Source: Allocoprococcus comes
GTDB lineage: Bacteria > Bacillota > Clostridia > Lachnospirales > Lachnospiraceae
DNA length: 64,000 bases
Direction: 5' to 3'
Assembly (NCBI RefSeq): GCF_013300725.1
Contig: NZ_JAAIMM010000003.1
Coordinates: 62,001 to 126,000 of the forward strand
Numbering within the stretch: the first letter of the stretch is position 1; every line of letters begins with the position of its first letter. A program made the translations under genes and the position numbers. The notes beneath the pieces are model-generated. The model was not told the origin of the DNA and searched no databases. It saw nothing but the letters and a program-made list of their open reading frames with translations. Positions 43,003-53,098 of the stretch are shown here, one piece after another.

Positions 43003-43740
43003 CTATGCCATATATTTCTTCTTCAGTTCTTCCACCTTCGCGGTATAAGCCTCCTGCTGCTTTTTCTGCATGATCTCACTCTTAATCTGCTCTTTTACAT
43101 CATCAAGCTTCGCATCTTCGGCTTCTTTCTTATCTTCCACTTTGATCAGATGGTATCCAAACTGTGTCTTGACCGGTCCAACCACATGTCCGATTTCTGC
43201 TGCAAATGCGGCATCTTCGAATTCTTTGACCATCTGTCCTTTTCCGAATTCGCCAAGGTCTCCACCGTTTGCTCCTGACGGGCAGGTAGAAGATTCTTTT
43301 GCAACATCCTCAAATGCTTTCCCACCACTTACAATGGATTCAAGTAGTTCGTTACATTTGTCTTCGGAATCAACCAGAATATGTTTTGCATGAACAGATA
43401 CTCCTTTTGCAAATCTTGCTTTGTTTGCTTCAAAATATTCTCTGATCTCTTCAGCTGAAATTGTGATTTCCTCAAAGATCTTGCCGATCGCCATCTGTGC
43501 AAGGATATCTTTTCTTGCATTTTCCAGAATTGCTTTAAACTTTTCTGTCTCGTCTAACTTTTCTTCTTCACCATATTTTGCAAGTGCATAAACTGCGATC
43601 AGCTGATCAACACACTGTTTGCGGAAATCCGGATGGGATGCGTATACCTGCTGTTCTCTCGGAAGGCTTGCGATAAATGCATCTACCTCTGCTGATGTAA
43701 TTTCATGTCCGCAGATTACTGCTTCAACTGTTTTTTCCAT
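43003..43740 (-). CDS. PpiC-type peptidyl-prolyl isomerase, cytoplasmic (245 aa)
   Basis: SurA/PrsA-like N-terminal helical domain (~1-115) and a parvulin domain: VHAKHILVDSEDKCNELLES, DLGEFGKGQMVKEFEDAAFA and VGPVKTQFGYHLIKVEDKKE. No signal peptide or lipobox, unlike PrsA, so it should act in the cytoplasm as a foldase, as for other Lachnospiraceae homologues. ATG 43740 is taken as start, though AAGGAG is 12 nt away; an earlier start (43785) is possible. Confidence 0.9.
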   Translation of the reverse strand: MEKTVEAVICGHEITSAEVDAFIASLPREQQVYASHPDFRKQCVDQLIAVYALAKYGEEEKLDETEKFKAILENARKDILAQMAIGKIFEEITISAEEIREYFEANKARFAKGVSVHAKHILVDSEDKCNELLESIVSGGKAFEDVAKESSTCPSGANGGDLGEFGKGQMVKEFEDAAFAAEIGHVVGPVKTQFGYHLIKVEDKKEAEDAKLDDVKEQIKSEIMQKKQQEAYTAKVEELKKKYMA

Positions 43741-43915
43741 AATTTCTTTGTACTCCTTTTTCTCGTAGTGTTTCAATTGTACCATTTCATACGGTGTTAG
43801 TCAAAGTTGGTTTTATTTCTATGAAACTTCTCTTCATCTGATATCTTTTCTTCCGACTTCATGTTATACTTCGTTTAGGTATGTTTTTTTAGTTTTTTCA
43901 TTGGAGGTTATTAAC

Positions 43916-45265
43916 ATGTCAAACGAAAGTACAAAAACCAATCAGATTACCGAAGGAGTTATCTGGAAGCAATTATTGATTTTTTTCTTTCCTATTGTAG
44001 TTGGAACTTTGTTTCAACAGCTTTATAACACCGTAGATGCTGTCATCGTCGGTCGTTTTGTCGGAAAGGGCGCACTTGCCGCAGTCGGGGGATCTTCTGC
44101 CGTTCTTTCCAATCTGATCATCGGATGTTTTACGGGACTTGCAAGCGGTGCATCTGTAATTGTTTCCCAGTTTTATGGTGCAAAGGATGAGCGGAATCTG
44201 CAAAAGAGTCTGCATACCGCTTATGCTTTTTCCGTTATCCTCAGTATTGTATTTACAATACTCGGATGGGCCTTAACACCATTTCTTTTGAAGCTCATCG
44301 ATACACCTGCAGATACACTTGCGGATTCTATTCTTTATCTGCGGATTTACTTTTTAGGTATCTTCGGTACCTTGATCTTTAATATAGGCTCAGCCATCAT
44401 GCGCTCCATCGGTGATTCCCGCAGACCACTATATTACCTGATCATCTGTTGTTTTCTAAACATCATCCTCGATCTGGTACTAGTAATCGTATTTGATATG
44501 GGAATTGTCGGAGCCGCTATCGCGACCATTATTTCACAGGCAGTAAGTGCAATCCTTGTCACCAATGCACTGATGAAAAAATATGATGACTGCAAGCTTT
44601 ATCTGAGCAAACTGCACATAGACCTTTTGAAGCTGCGTCTGGAATTCCGCATCGGTATTCCAAGTGCACTGCAGGCATTTATGTACAGTATTACCAATAT
44701 CATTATTCAGGCAGCGATCAATGGTTTCGGAACCGATACTGCCGCTGCATGGGCTTCTTTTGGTAAACTAGATGCGCTTTTCTGGACAGTCAACGGAGCA
44801 TTCGGAATTGCGATCACAACCTTTGCCGGTCAGAATTACGGAGCAGGAAAAAAAGACCGCATTTTCAAAAGTGTCCGTATCTGCCTTGCAATGGCAGTGG
44901 CTGTATGCGGAGGGATCGTTCTGTTTTTAGCCATCTTCTGCCGCCCACTGTTCTCAATTTTTACGACAGATCAAAATGTGATCAATATCGGTATTGATAT
45001 GCTGCGTTTTATGGCACCGTGCTACACTATTTATGTATTTATTGAAGTTCTCTCCGGTGCACTTCGCGGAACCGGCGATGTCCTGCTGCCGACACTGATC
45101 ACACTTGGCGGCGTATGTCTGATCCGTATTCCGTGGATTATGTTTGTCTTACCGGCACACCATACCACAACCTGTGTAATGCTTAGTTATCCGATTTCCT
45201 GGATCACTACCACAGCTTTGATCATACCGTACTATTTATATAGAAAAAAACATGCTTACGATTAA
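43916..45265 (+). CDS. MATE-family multidrug/cation antiporter (449 aa)
   Basis: Twelve membrane helices in two MatE repeats: FQQLYNTVDAVIVGRFVGKG, and AAWASFGKLDALFWTVNGAF with GIAITTFAGQNYGAGKKDRI. Efflux driven by Na+ or H+. ATG 43916 has GGAGG 8 nt upstream. A TetR regulator follows 12 nt after the stop, so transporter and regulator share an operon. Confidence 0.94.
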   Translation: MSNESTKTNQITEGVIWKQLLIFFFPIVVGTLFQQLYNTVDAVIVGRFVGKGALAAVGGSSAVLSNLIIGCFTGLASGASVIVSQFYGAKDERNLQKSLHTAYAFSVILSIVFTILGWALTPFLLKLIDTPADTLADSILYLRIYFLGIFGTLIFNIGSAIMRSIGDSRRPLYYLIICCFLNIILDLVLVIVFDMGIVGAAIATIISQAVSAILVTNALMKKYDDCKLYLSKLHIDLLKLRLEFRIGIPSALQAFMYSITNIIIQAAINGFGTDTAAAWASFGKLDALFWTVNGAFGIAITTFAGQNYGAGKKDRIFKSVRICLAMAVAVCGGIVLFLAIFCRPLFSIFTTDQNVINIGIDMLRFMAPCYTIYVFIEVLSGALRGTGDVLLPTLITLGGVCLIRIPWIMFVLPAHHTTTCVMLSYPISWITTTALIIPYYLYRKKHAYD

Positions 45266-45277
45266 GGAGAATTGAAC

Positions 45278-45838
45278 ATGGCCAAATCCGAATCTACCAA
45301 ATACCGGCTCGCCGAAGCAATGAAAACCTGCATGAAGACCACTTCTGTCGATGATATCACCATCCGCCAGATTGTGGAAGTCTGCGGCGTCACACGCCAG
45401 ACCTTTTACCGCAATTTTCTTGATAAATATGATCTGATCAACTGGTATTTTGACAAACTTCTTCTTAAATCATTTGAACATATGGGCGAAGGTACCACTG
45501 TTTATGACGGACTGGTCAAAAAATTTGAATATTTAAAGGAAGAGCACCTGTTTTTCGCTGCAGCATTCCGCTCTGACGATCAGAACTCTTTAAAAGAACA
45601 TGATTTTGAACTGATTCTGGAATTCTATTCAAACCTTATTTTCCAGAAAACCGGAAGACGCCCGGATGCAGAAACTTCATTTCTTTTAGAGATGTACTGC
45701 CGTGGCTCGATTTACATGACTGTCAAATGGCTGCTTGGCGGAATGAATTTTCCGCCTGCGCAGCTTGCAAAACAACTGGTACTTGGCATGCCGGAAAAAC
45801 TTGTGCAACTCTTCACTAATTTGCATATTTTGTCTTAA
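45278..45838 (+). CDS. TetR-family regulator, DhaS-like (186 aa)
   Basis: N-terminal helix-turn-helix DDITIRQIVEVCGVTRQTFY with RNFLDKYDLINWYFDK, the pattern of the TetR_C_8/DhaS-like subgroup. C-terminal ligand domain has YCRGSIYMTVKWLLGGM. ATG 45278, AAGGAG 8 nt upstream. Co-transcribed with the MATE exporter and likely its regulator; could also act on the adjacent fucO. Confidence 0.92.
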   Translation: MAKSESTKYRLAEAMKTCMKTTSVDDITIRQIVEVCGVTRQTFYRNFLDKYDLINWYFDKLLLKSFEHMGEGTTVYDGLVKKFEYLKEEHLFFAAAFRSDDQNSLKEHDFELILEFYSNLIFQKTGRRPDAETSFLLEMYCRGSIYMTVKWLLGGMNFPPAQLAKQLVLGMPEKLVQLFTNLHILS

Positions 45839-45954
45839 GCTTTTGTATAAATGTTACACTTTTCATATTCTGTAACTTTTTTTACCGCCTTCTTATTGTT
45901 AAAATAGTATCAGAAACAAGTGGTTTTACCATAAACGAAAAGGAGATATGTATC

Positions 45955-47100
45955 ATGGCAAACAGAATTATGTTAAATCAGACATCTTATCACGGAGCAG
46001 GTGCAATCGCAGAGATTGCAACAGAAGCAAAAGCTCACGGTTTCAAAAAAGCTCTTGTATGTTCTGACCCGGATCTGATCAAATTCAATGTTACTTCCAA
46101 AGTAACAGATATCTTAGACAAAGAAGGACTTGCTTACGAAATCTACTCTGATATCAAAGCAAACCCGACTATCGAGAACGTACAGCACGGTGTACAGGCT
46201 TTCAAAAATTCAGGTGCTGATTACATCATCGCAATCGGTGGCGGATCTTCTATGGATACTTCCAAAGCAATCGGTATCATCATCGCAAACCCGGAATTTG
46301 AAGATGTAAGAAGCCTGGAAGGTGTAGCTCCGACAAAGAAACCTTGCGTTCCGATCATTGCCGTTCCGACAACAGCCGGTACTGCTGCAGAAGTTACGAT
46401 CAACTATGTAGTAACAGATGTAGAAAAGAAACGTAAATTCGTCTGTGTAGACCCACATGATATGCCGATCATCGCTGTTGTAGACCCGGAAATGATGTCC
46501 TCTATGCCAAAAGGACTGACCGCTTCAACCGGTATGGATGCATTAACTCATGCGATCGAAGGCTACACCACAAAAGCCGCATGGGAAATGACAGATATGT
46601 TCCACTTAAAAGCAATCGAGATTATCTCCAAATCTCTCCGCGGTGCTGTTGAAAACACCAAAGAAGGAAGAGAAGGAATGGCTCTTGGACAGTACATCGC
46701 CGGAATGGGCTTCTCAAACGTAGGTCTTGGAATCGCTCACTCAATGGCTCATACCCTTGGAGCAGTCTATGACACACCACACGGTGTTGCATGTGCAATG
46801 ATGCTTCCGATCGTAATGGAATACAACGCAGACTGCACCGGAGAAAAATACCGTGAAATCGCCCGCGCAATGGGAGTTGAAGGCGTAGATAATATGTCTC
46901 AGGAAGAATACAGAAAAGCAGCTGTAGATGCAGTCCGCAAACTCTCTGAAGACGTAGGAATCCCATCCAAACTCGAAGCCCTCAAAGAAGAAGATCTCCA
47001 GTTCCTCGCAGAATCCGCCCACGCCGACGCCTGCGCACCTGGAAATCCAAAAGACGCATCCGTAGAAGACCTCAAAGATCTCTTCAGAAAACTGATGTAA
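45955..47100 (+). CDS. fucO: Iron-dependent alcohol dehydrogenase, FucO-like lactaldehyde reductase (381 aa)
   Basis: Reduces L-lactaldehyde to 1,2-propanediol in fucose and rhamnose fermentation. Close to E. coli FucO along its whole length: same first residues MANR, IAIGGGSSMDTSKAIGI (NAD site), PTTAGTAAEVTINYVVTDVE, FVCVDPHDMP, and metal ligands in GMDALTHAIEG, SMAHTLGAVYDTPHGVA. Strong AAGGAGATAT before the ATG and an even codon usage suggest high expression. Stands alone with a terminator after it; no fuc or rha genes are near. Confidence 0.93.
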   Translation: MANRIMLNQTSYHGAGAIAEIATEAKAHGFKKALVCSDPDLIKFNVTSKVTDILDKEGLAYEIYSDIKANPTIENVQHGVQAFKNSGADYIIAIGGGSSMDTSKAIGIIIANPEFEDVRSLEGVAPTKKPCVPIIAVPTTAGTAAEVTINYVVTDVEKKRKFVCVDPHDMPIIAVVDPEMMSSMPKGLTASTGMDALTHAIEGYTTKAAWEMTDMFHLKAIEIISKSLRGAVENTKEGREGMALGQYIAGMGFSNVGLGIAHSMAHTLGAVYDTPHGVACAMMLPIVMEYNADCTGEKYREIARAMGVEGVDNMSQEEYRKAAVDAVRKLSEDVGIPSKLEALKEEDLQFLAESAHADACAPGNPKDASVEDLKDLFRKLM

Positions 47101-47199
47101 AGAACAAAATATACATAGTCTGGTAATAAAGCAAAATAATATTCACATCCTATAAATTGATATTCCACTTGCTTTGCTTACCAACAAAGTAGAAAAAGC

Positions 47200-47240
47200 A
47201 ACCCCCACAAATTCCGCTAAAAGCGAAATTTGTGGGGGTG
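47200..47240. terminator. Strong terminator after fucO
   Basis: ACCCCCACAAATTCCGCT / AGCGAAATTTGTGGGGGT with a 3-5 nt loop and TTTTTCT after it on the plus strand; T-rich on the minus strand as well. Confidence 0.8.
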
Positions 47241-47288
47241 AACTTTTTCTCCCCGTATCTTAGTTGATGCAACCCACTTGAGGTATCA

Positions 47289-47503
47289 GCGCCCGAATCG
47301 CCATACATCTTGTTTGGATGCATTGAGGGAGCTGATGCAGTTCTTAAGGTTGTGGAAATTTGTGTTATTCCGTGAAATCCATCTGTCTGAGCGCACCGCG
47401 CGAGTTATGGATTTCACGGAATGCCCTTAACAAATTTACAGAACCTCAAGAACTGCCCGCGCACCGAACCGCATCCAAACAAGATGTATGGCGATTCGGG
47501 CGC
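47289..47503. repeat. 215-bp near-palindrome (fold-back element)
   Basis: Outer arms of 33 bp are perfect: GCGCCCGAATCGCCATACAT plus CTTGTTTGGATGC at 47289-47321, and its reverse complement at 47471-47503. Inner arms also pair: GCAGTTCTTAAGGTTGTGGA then AATTTGTGTTATTCCGTGAA ATCCAT (47337-47382) against 47407-47456 with few mismatches and one unpaired bulge, leaving a ~24 nt GC-rich loop (47383-47406). No coding frame. It fills the convergent gap between fucO and the C39-like gene, after the fucO terminator. Confidence 0.85.
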
Positions 47504-47524
47504 GTCCCTCAAACCAATCCCCCA

Positions 47525-48145
47525 TCAAATAAAATACTCTATCGTCTTCTCTTCCGACAACTTCGTTTTCTCATTAAACAACAAAACTGCTTCCCGCCCC
47601 TCTTCCGGTCCAAAAGAATACAGTTCCAGAACTTCCCGGTTAAACATCTCCTCCGGTACGATCCGGTTATACCGGTCCGGCTTGTCCGTCACAAGTACAA
47701 CCTCCTTTTCCTCAAAAGGCTCTTCCCTGTAATACGGATCAAACATATAAACTATTCCATTTTCTGCCCCGGTAAGAAGCACATAATGCCACTCATCCAG
47801 AAAAAGCCTTACAACAACTGCACCACCACGATGCAGCGCATCATTGATATAACTGGTATCACCCAGATAGACATTTTCCCCATGAAGATATTTTGCAGAG
47901 ATTGCAAGTTGTCCCGTCTTCCCAAATCCATTCAGCCAGTTGCTAAGAAACATCATTGCCGCACAGGAAGTGCCACTTTTTCCGGCAACTCCCTCCGCAC
48001 TGTAGCAATCCAGGCAATAAAGCATGATATTTCTCAGAATTTCCGGCGGGATTTCCTCCCTTGGAAATAAATAGCTGATCGCATTCTGCATGGACGTCGG
48101 TCCACAATCATAATCCGAAAACTGATAATGCAGTGGATTTTTCAA
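47525..48145 (-). CDS. C39-like papain-fold peptidase domain protein, cytoplasmic (206 aa)
   Basis: Cys in FSDYDCGPTSMQNAISYLF (residue ~14), His in LFLDEWHYVLLTGAENG, Asp in MFDPYYREEPF give a papain/C39 triad. No signal or membrane segment. Second such protein in the window but unlike the one at 41937. It lies 2 nt after engB at the end of the lon-engB operon; role unknown. Confidence 0.82.
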   Translation of the reverse strand: MKNPLHYQFSDYDCGPTSMQNAISYLFPREEIPPEILRNIMLYCLDCYSAEGVAGKSGTSCAAMMFLSNWLNGFGKTGQLAISAKYLHGENVYLGDTSYINDALHRGGAVVVRLFLDEWHYVLLTGAENGIVYMFDPYYREEPFEEKEVVLVTDKPDRYNRIVPEEMFNREVLELYSFGPEEGREAVLLFNEKTKLSEEKTIEYFI

Positions 48146-48147
48146 GG

Positions 48148-48750
48148 TTATTCCTCCGTTCCTTTTACCAGGAATTCTGTGTCTACAAGATTCCAGATCT
48201 CATCCCGTCCCTGCTTTGTCTCTGCTGAGAAAGGAATCACAACGGTTCCCGGAAGCAGCTTCAGTCCGGTCTTAATTGCCTTTACCTGCTTCTGTACCTG
48301 ACTTCGCTTCAGCTTGTCAAGCTTTGTTGCGATAATGATCGGATTGAATCCCTGATCTACGATCCAGTCATACATCATCTTATCATTCGCAGATGGATCA
48401 TGACGGATATCGATCAGAAGGAAGACGGCTCGCAGCTGTTTAGAGCCATGAAGATAACGCTCGATCAGTTTTCCCCACTGTGCCTTCTCCTGCTCGGAAA
48501 CCTTTGCATAACCATATCCCGGAAGGTCAACCAGATACATTTCTTCGTTGATATTGTAAAAGTTGATGGTCTGTGTTTTTCCAGGTTTTGCCGAAGTTCT
48601 GGCAAGCGCCTTCCGGTTCATCAGTGCATTGATCAGAGAGGATTTGCCGACATTGGATTTTCCGGCAAATGCAATCTCCGGCAGGGTGTGATCCGGCAGT
48701 TTACTTGTAATTCCACATACTGTTTCCAGATTTACATTCTTAATTACCAT
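48148..48750 (-). CDS. engB: EngB/YsxC ribosome-biogenesis GTPase (200 aa)
   Basis: GTPase for 50S assembly. G1 FAGKSNVGKSSLINAL near residue 29, G2 KPGKTQTINFY, G3 VDLPGYGYAKVS, G4 ATKLDKLKRSQ. ATG 48750, with GGAGG 7 nt upstream, overlaps the lon stop by 11 nt; lon-engB order is widely conserved. The longer frame to 48774 lacks a site. Confidence 0.96.
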   Translation of the reverse strand: MVIKNVNLETVCGITSKLPDHTLPEIAFAGKSNVGKSSLINALMNRKALARTSAKPGKTQTINFYNINEEMYLVDLPGYGYAKVSEQEKAQWGKLIERYLHGSKQLRAVFLLIDIRHDPSANDKMMYDWIVDQGFNPIIIATKLDKLKRSQVQKQVKAIKTGLKLLPGTVVIPFSAETKQGRDEIWNLVDTEFLVKGTEE

Positions 48751-51079
48751 CGTTTTTCCTCCGTGTGCGCACAAGCGCGATCTTCAGAACCTCTTCCATC
48801 TGCGATACCGGAATAATCTCCAGTCCCTTCGTAATCTCAGAAGAAAGTTCATCCACATCTTTTTTGTTCTCCTTCGGTACAAGTACCGTCCTGATTCCGG
48901 CATTCTTTGCCGCCAGGAGCTTCTCTTTCAGTCCTCCGATCGGAAGTACTCTTCCCCGCAGCGTAATCTCACCCGTCATGGCAAGATCGGCACGCACTTT
49001 CTTGTCTGTAATTGCAGAGAGCATCGCAGTCGCCATCGTAATGCCGGCTGAAGGTCCATCTTTCGGAACTGCCCCTTCCGGAATATGGATATGGATATCA
49101 TGTTTTTCAAAGAAATCTTCAGCAACCTTATATTTACTGCTGATTGACCGGATATAACTGATTCCTGCCTGCGCAGATTCTTTCATCACATCGCCAAGCT
49201 GTCCCGTCAGAATGATCTCACCCTTTCCTGGCATTACATTCACTTCAATCTGCAGGGTATCTCCTCCTACACTGGTCCATGCCAGGCCACGGACGATTCC
49301 CACCTCATCCTCTGCATTAGCCATCTGATAGGTGTACTTTTCCTTTCCAAGATACTTTTCAATATTCCGCTCTGTTACCTGAACTCTCTTTTTATCATGT
49401 TCATAGATCTCTCTGGCAGCTTTCCTGCAGATATTACCGATTTCACGCTCCATCTGACGCACACCGGCTTCCTTGGTGTAGTTCTGCGCAATTTTCCAGA
49501 TCACACCCTTGCTGATCGTAAGCTGTTCTTTTGTAAGTCCATGTCTTTCCAACTGCTTTGGAATCAAATGTTCTGTCGCAATATGCAGCTTTTCATTCTC
49601 CGTATAACTGCTGACCTCAATTACTTCCATACGGTCAAGAAGTGGTCGGGGGATCGTCTGCAGCGAGTTAGCCGTCGTCACAAATGTCACCTCAGACAGA
49701 TCGACCGGGACTTCCAGATAATGATCACGGAAACGGTTGTTCTGTTCACTGTCCAGCACCTCCAGAAGCGCAGAAAAAGTATCTCCCTTATAGTCTGTGC
49801 TGACTTTATCAATCTCATCCAGAAGGAGCAACGGGTTCTTTACCCCGGCGCTCTTAATACCGTTTGCAATCCGTCCCGGCATTGCACCAACATAAGTTTT
49901 TCTGTGCCCACGGATTTCAGCCTCATCACGGACACCGCCAAGAGAAATCCTCACATACGGTTTTTTCAGTGCTTTTGCAAGTGATCTTGCAATAGATGTC
50001 TTTCCAGTTCCCGGAGGACCTACCAGACACAGAATCGGGCTGTCTCCCTTTTTCGTAAGAGCACGTACTGCCAGAAATTCCAGCACACGTTCTTTAACCT
50101 CTTCCAGTCCGTAGTGTTCTGCTTCCAGAAGCTCTTTCGCATATGCAATGTCTGTGAAATCCTCAGCCCGCTTATTCCATGGCATTTCCAGCATGGTTTC
50201 GATATATGTACGGATCACACCCGCTTCTGCCGGACTCTGCATGGAATTTTTAAATCTGCCGATCTCTTTTTTCAGCTTTTCTTTTACCTCATCCGGTGCA
50301 TCCAGCGCTTCTGCCTTCTGTGTAAATTCCTCCGCATCGGAAATTGTAGTATCCTCACCAAGCTCTTCACGGATCAGCTTCAACTGTTCGCGCAGGATAT
50401 ATTCTCTCTGATGCTTATCCACACGCTCTTTCACCTTCATCTGGATTTCATCACGGATGTTTATGATCTGCATCTCATTGACAAGCTTAAAGGAAATAAG
50501 CTCATAACGTCTGTCAAAATTAAGTTCTTCCAGGATTTCCTGCAATTCCCGGTAATCCAGAGGCATATTCGCTGCCACCTGATTCACCATCTTTTTCAGA
50601 TCCGTGATCTCTTTGATCTGGTTTACCATATCTTTTGTGATCTTCGGCATTCTCGCCGCATAATCCAGATACAGATCCCGAAGTCCCCGCATCATCGCTT
50701 CCCGGTTGATCTCGCCTGCAATATCCGGATCACTCTCTTCCGGGATCGTGATATTTGCCCGAAGATACGGATCGGTAAATTCTATTGTATTTAAAACCGC
50801 TCTCTCTTCTGCTGATACAAGCACCCGCAGAATCTGCTTTGGCAGTTTGATGATCTGTTTTACTGTCGCAACTGTTCCCACACGGTAGAGATCCGCTTCT
50901 CCCGGATTTTCCGCTTCCACATCTTTCTGTGTCAGCAAAAAAATCTTCTGGTCGCTTGCCATCGCTTCCTGAACCGCTTCAATCGAGCGTTCACGGCTGA
51001 TGTCAAAATGAGCCACCATCTCCGGCAGAATTGTCATTCCCCGCAGGGCAACCATTGGCAGACTTTCTGTTCTGTTCAT
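48740..51079 (-). CDS. lon: Lon ATP-dependent protease (779 aa)
   Basis: LON substrate-binding domain (LPMVALRGMTILPEMVAHFD), coiled middle, AAA+ module with Walker A CLVGPPGTGKTSIARSLAKA and Walker B LLLLDEIDKVSTDY, and the Ser-Lys protease domain (PKDGPSAGITMATA with catalytic Ser; GLKEKLLAAKNAGI with Lys). Degrades misfolded and regulatory proteins in the cytosol. Standard length. Third of the clp/lon group. Confidence 0.97.
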   Translation of the reverse strand: MNRTESLPMVALRGMTILPEMVAHFDISRERSIEAVQEAMASDQKIFLLTQKDVEAENPGEADLYRVGTVATVKQIIKLPKQILRVLVSAEERAVLNTIEFTDPYLRANITIPEESDPDIAGEINREAMMRGLRDLYLDYAARMPKITKDMVNQIKEITDLKKMVNQVAANMPLDYRELQEILEELNFDRRYELISFKLVNEMQIINIRDEIQMKVKERVDKHQREYILREQLKLIREELGEDTTISDAEEFTQKAEALDAPDEVKEKLKKEIGRFKNSMQSPAEAGVIRTYIETMLEMPWNKRAEDFTDIAYAKELLEAEHYGLEEVKERVLEFLAVRALTKKGDSPILCLVGPPGTGKTSIARSLAKALKKPYVRISLGGVRDEAEIRGHRKTYVGAMPGRIANGIKSAGVKNPLLLLDEIDKVSTDYKGDTFSALLEVLDSEQNNRFRDHYLEVPVDLSEVTFVTTANSLQTIPRPLLDRMEVIEVSSYTENEKLHIATEHLIPKQLERHGLTKEQLTISKGVIWKIAQNYTKEAGVRQMEREIGNICRKAAREIYEHDKKRVQVTERNIEKYLGKEKYTYQMANAEDEVGIVRGLAWTSVGGDTLQIEVNVMPGKGEIILTGQLGDVMKESAQAGISYIRSISSKYKVAEDFFEKHDIHIHIPEGAVPKDGPSAGITMATAMLSAITDKKVRADLAMTGEITLRGRVLPIGGLKEKLLAAKNAGIRTVLVPKENKKDVDELSSEITKGLEIIPVSQMEEVLKIALVRTRRKNDGN

Positions 51080-51103
51080 ATAGTTTTTTCTCCTGTTAAA
51101 TAA

Positions 51104-51141
51104 AAATGGATGCTTCTGGTCTTAACCGTCAGCACCCATTT
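51104..51141 (-). terminator. Terminator after clpX
   Basis: Minus strand arms AAATGGGTGC and GCATCCATTT with an 18 nt loop, followed by TTATTTA; weak U tract. Confidence 0.55.
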
Positions 51142-51158
51142 CCATACGTCTGATTTTC

Positions 51159-52409
51159 TTATGCACTTTCCGGTCTTGCTTCGATCTTTTCTGTACTCGG
51201 TGCTTTCTCCCCAAGTACTGCCTCTTTTGTCACAAGACAGTATTTCAGATTCTCGTCAGACGGTGCTTTATACATGATATCCATCATTACATTTTCCATG
51301 ATCGCACGGAGTCCTCTGGCTCCTGTCTTACGCTTCAGGGAAGTCTCAGCAATCGCCTCCAGCGCCTCTTTGTCGAATTCCAGTTCCACATCATCCAGCT
51401 CCAGAAGCTTCTGGTACTGTTTTACGATCGCATTCTTTGGTTCCGTCAGAATGCGGATCAGATCTTCTTTATCCAGAAGTTCCAGGGATACAGTTACCGG
51501 CACACGTCCTACAAGTTCCGGGATCAGTCCGAACTTCACAAGATCCTGTGGAAGGATCTGCTGCAGAAGCCGGTCGATATCTTCCTCATGCCGCTGCGCG
51601 ATCTGTGCCTCGAATCCAATGGATTTCTTATCTATTCTGTTCTCTATGATCTTATCTATTCCCTCAAACGCTCCACCGCAGATAAATAAAATATTGGTGG
51701 TATCGATTTGGATCATCTCCTGCTGCGGATGCTTACGTCCACCCTGTGGCGGTACATTTGCGATTGTACCTTCCAGGATCTTCAGAAGTGCCTGCTGAAC
51801 ACCTTCTCCTGATACATCACGGGTAATCGACGGATTCTCAGATTTTCTTGTGATCTTGTCAATCTCGTCAATATAAATAATTCCGTGCTCTGCACGTTCA
51901 ATATCACCATCTGCGGCCTGAATGATCTTAAGAAGAATATTCTCTACATCTTCTCCGACATATCCTGCTTCTGTAAGCGCAGTTGCATCTGCAATTGCAA
52001 ACGGTACATTCAGGATTTTTGCGAGAGACTGTGCCAGAAAAGTCTTACCGCATCCTGTCGGTCCTACCATCAGGATATTACTCTTCTGAAGCTCCACGCC
52101 CAGATCTTTTTCTGCCATAATACGCTTATAGTGATTATATACCGCAACAGAAAGTACTTTCTTCGCTTCGTCCTGTCCGATCACATAATCATCCAGAAAT
52201 GCCTTGATTTCTTCCGGTTTCAGAAGATTGATATCATCATATGCATTTTCTTCTTCATAACCAAGTTCGTCTTCAATGATCTCAGTGCATACATCCACGC
52301 ACTGGTCGCAGATAAACACCCCGTTTGGTCCGGCGATCATCTTGCGTACCTGACTTTGTGGTTTATTGCAAAAAGAACATCTTACGATTTCTTCATATTT
52401 TCCTGCCAT
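51159..52409 (-). CDS. clpX: ClpX, ATPase subunit of ClpXP (416 aa)
   Basis: Unfoldase. N-terminal zinc domain [15 protein letters not shown] and [13 protein letters not shown]+ Walker [19 protein letters not shown], Walker [14 protein letters not shown], and the ClpP-docking IGF loop (KSIGFEAQ). ATG 52409 (GAGGT 6 nt before) is used; an upstream extension to 52499 would overlap clpP. Confidence 0.97.
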   Translation of the reverse strand: MAGKYEEIVRCSFCNKPQSQVRKMIAGPNGVFICDQCVDVCTEIIEDELGYEEENAYDDINLLKPEEIKAFLDDYVIGQDEAKKVLSVAVYNHYKRIMAEKDLGVELQKSNILMVGPTGCGKTFLAQSLAKILNVPFAIADATALTEAGYVGEDVENILLKIIQAADGDIERAEHGIIYIDEIDKITRKSENPSITRDVSGEGVQQALLKILEGTIANVPPQGGRKHPQQEMIQIDTTNILFICGGAFEGIDKIIENRIDKKSIGFEAQIAQRHEEDIDRLLQQILPQDLVKFGLIPELVGRVPVTVSLELLDKEDLIRILTEPKNAIVKQYQKLLELDDVELEFDKEALEAIAETSLKRKTGARGLRAIMENVMMDIMYKAPSDENLKYCLVTKEAVLGEKAPSTEKIEARPESA

Positions 52410-52436
52410 ATTCTTACCTCGCACTTTTTTACACGT

Positions 52437-52469
52437 AAAGGGAATGTCCCAATAAGGACATTCCCTTTT
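52437..52469 (-). terminator. Hairpin between clpP and clpX (attenuator-like)
   Basis: AAAGGGAATGTCC / GGACATTCCCTTT, 13-bp perfect arms with a 7 nt loop, 4 nt after the clpP stop. Only three U follow, so it may reduce rather than stop readthrough into clpX, or protect the clpP message end. Confidence 0.6.
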
Positions 52470-52473
52470 CCCG

Positions 52474-53058
52474 TTAACGGCTTGTAATAACCTTATCAAT
52501 CAATCCATATGCCAAAGCTTCTTCGGCAGTCTTCCAGTTATCTCTTTCCGTATCTGCACAAATTGTCTCATAACTCTGACCTGTATTTGCAGCCATCAAT
52601 CTGTTCATTCTTTCTCTGATCTTCAGAATATGCTGTGCATTGATCTCAATCTCGGTTGCCTGACCCTGTGCACCGCCTGAAGGCTGGTGAATCATGATCT
52701 CTGCATTCGGAAGGGCATATCTCTTTCCCTTTGCTCCGCCTGCGAGAAGGAAAGCTCCCATACTTGCAGCCATTCCCATACACATCGTAGAGACGTCACA
52801 TTTGATGTAATTCATAGTGTCGTAGATCGACATACCTGCTGAAATCGATCCACCAGGACTGTTAATATAAAACTGGATATCCTTTTCCGGATCTTCTGCT
52901 TCCAGAAACAGCAGCTGCGCTACGATCAGGCTCGCTGATGCATCATTCACTTCGGTATCCAGGAAAATGATTCTGTCTTTTAAAAGTCTTGAATAAATGT
53001 CGTAAGAGCGTTCTCCACGGCTTGTCTGTTCAACGACATAAGGTACTAAACTACTCAT
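52474..53058 (-). CDS. clpP: ClpP protease subunit (194 aa)
   Basis: Tetradecameric Ser protease: Ser in [16 protein letters not shown] (~97), His in [15 protein letters not shown] (~122), Asp in CADTERDNW (~171). Standard length; follows tig by 40 nt. A strong GGAGGAGTG before the ATG. Confidence 0.97.
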   Translation of the reverse strand: MSSLVPYVVEQTSRGERSYDIYSRLLKDRIIFLDTEVNDASASLIVAQLLFLEAEDPEKDIQFYINSPGGSISAGMSIYDTMNYIKCDVSTMCMGMAASMGAFLLAGGAKGKRYALPNAEIMIHQPSGGAQGQATEIEINAQHILKIRERMNRLMAANTGQSYETICADTERDNWKTAEEALAYGLIDKVITSR

Positions 53059-53098
53059 GTAACACTCCTCCTGCTATATTAAAGTATGAAACAGATAC

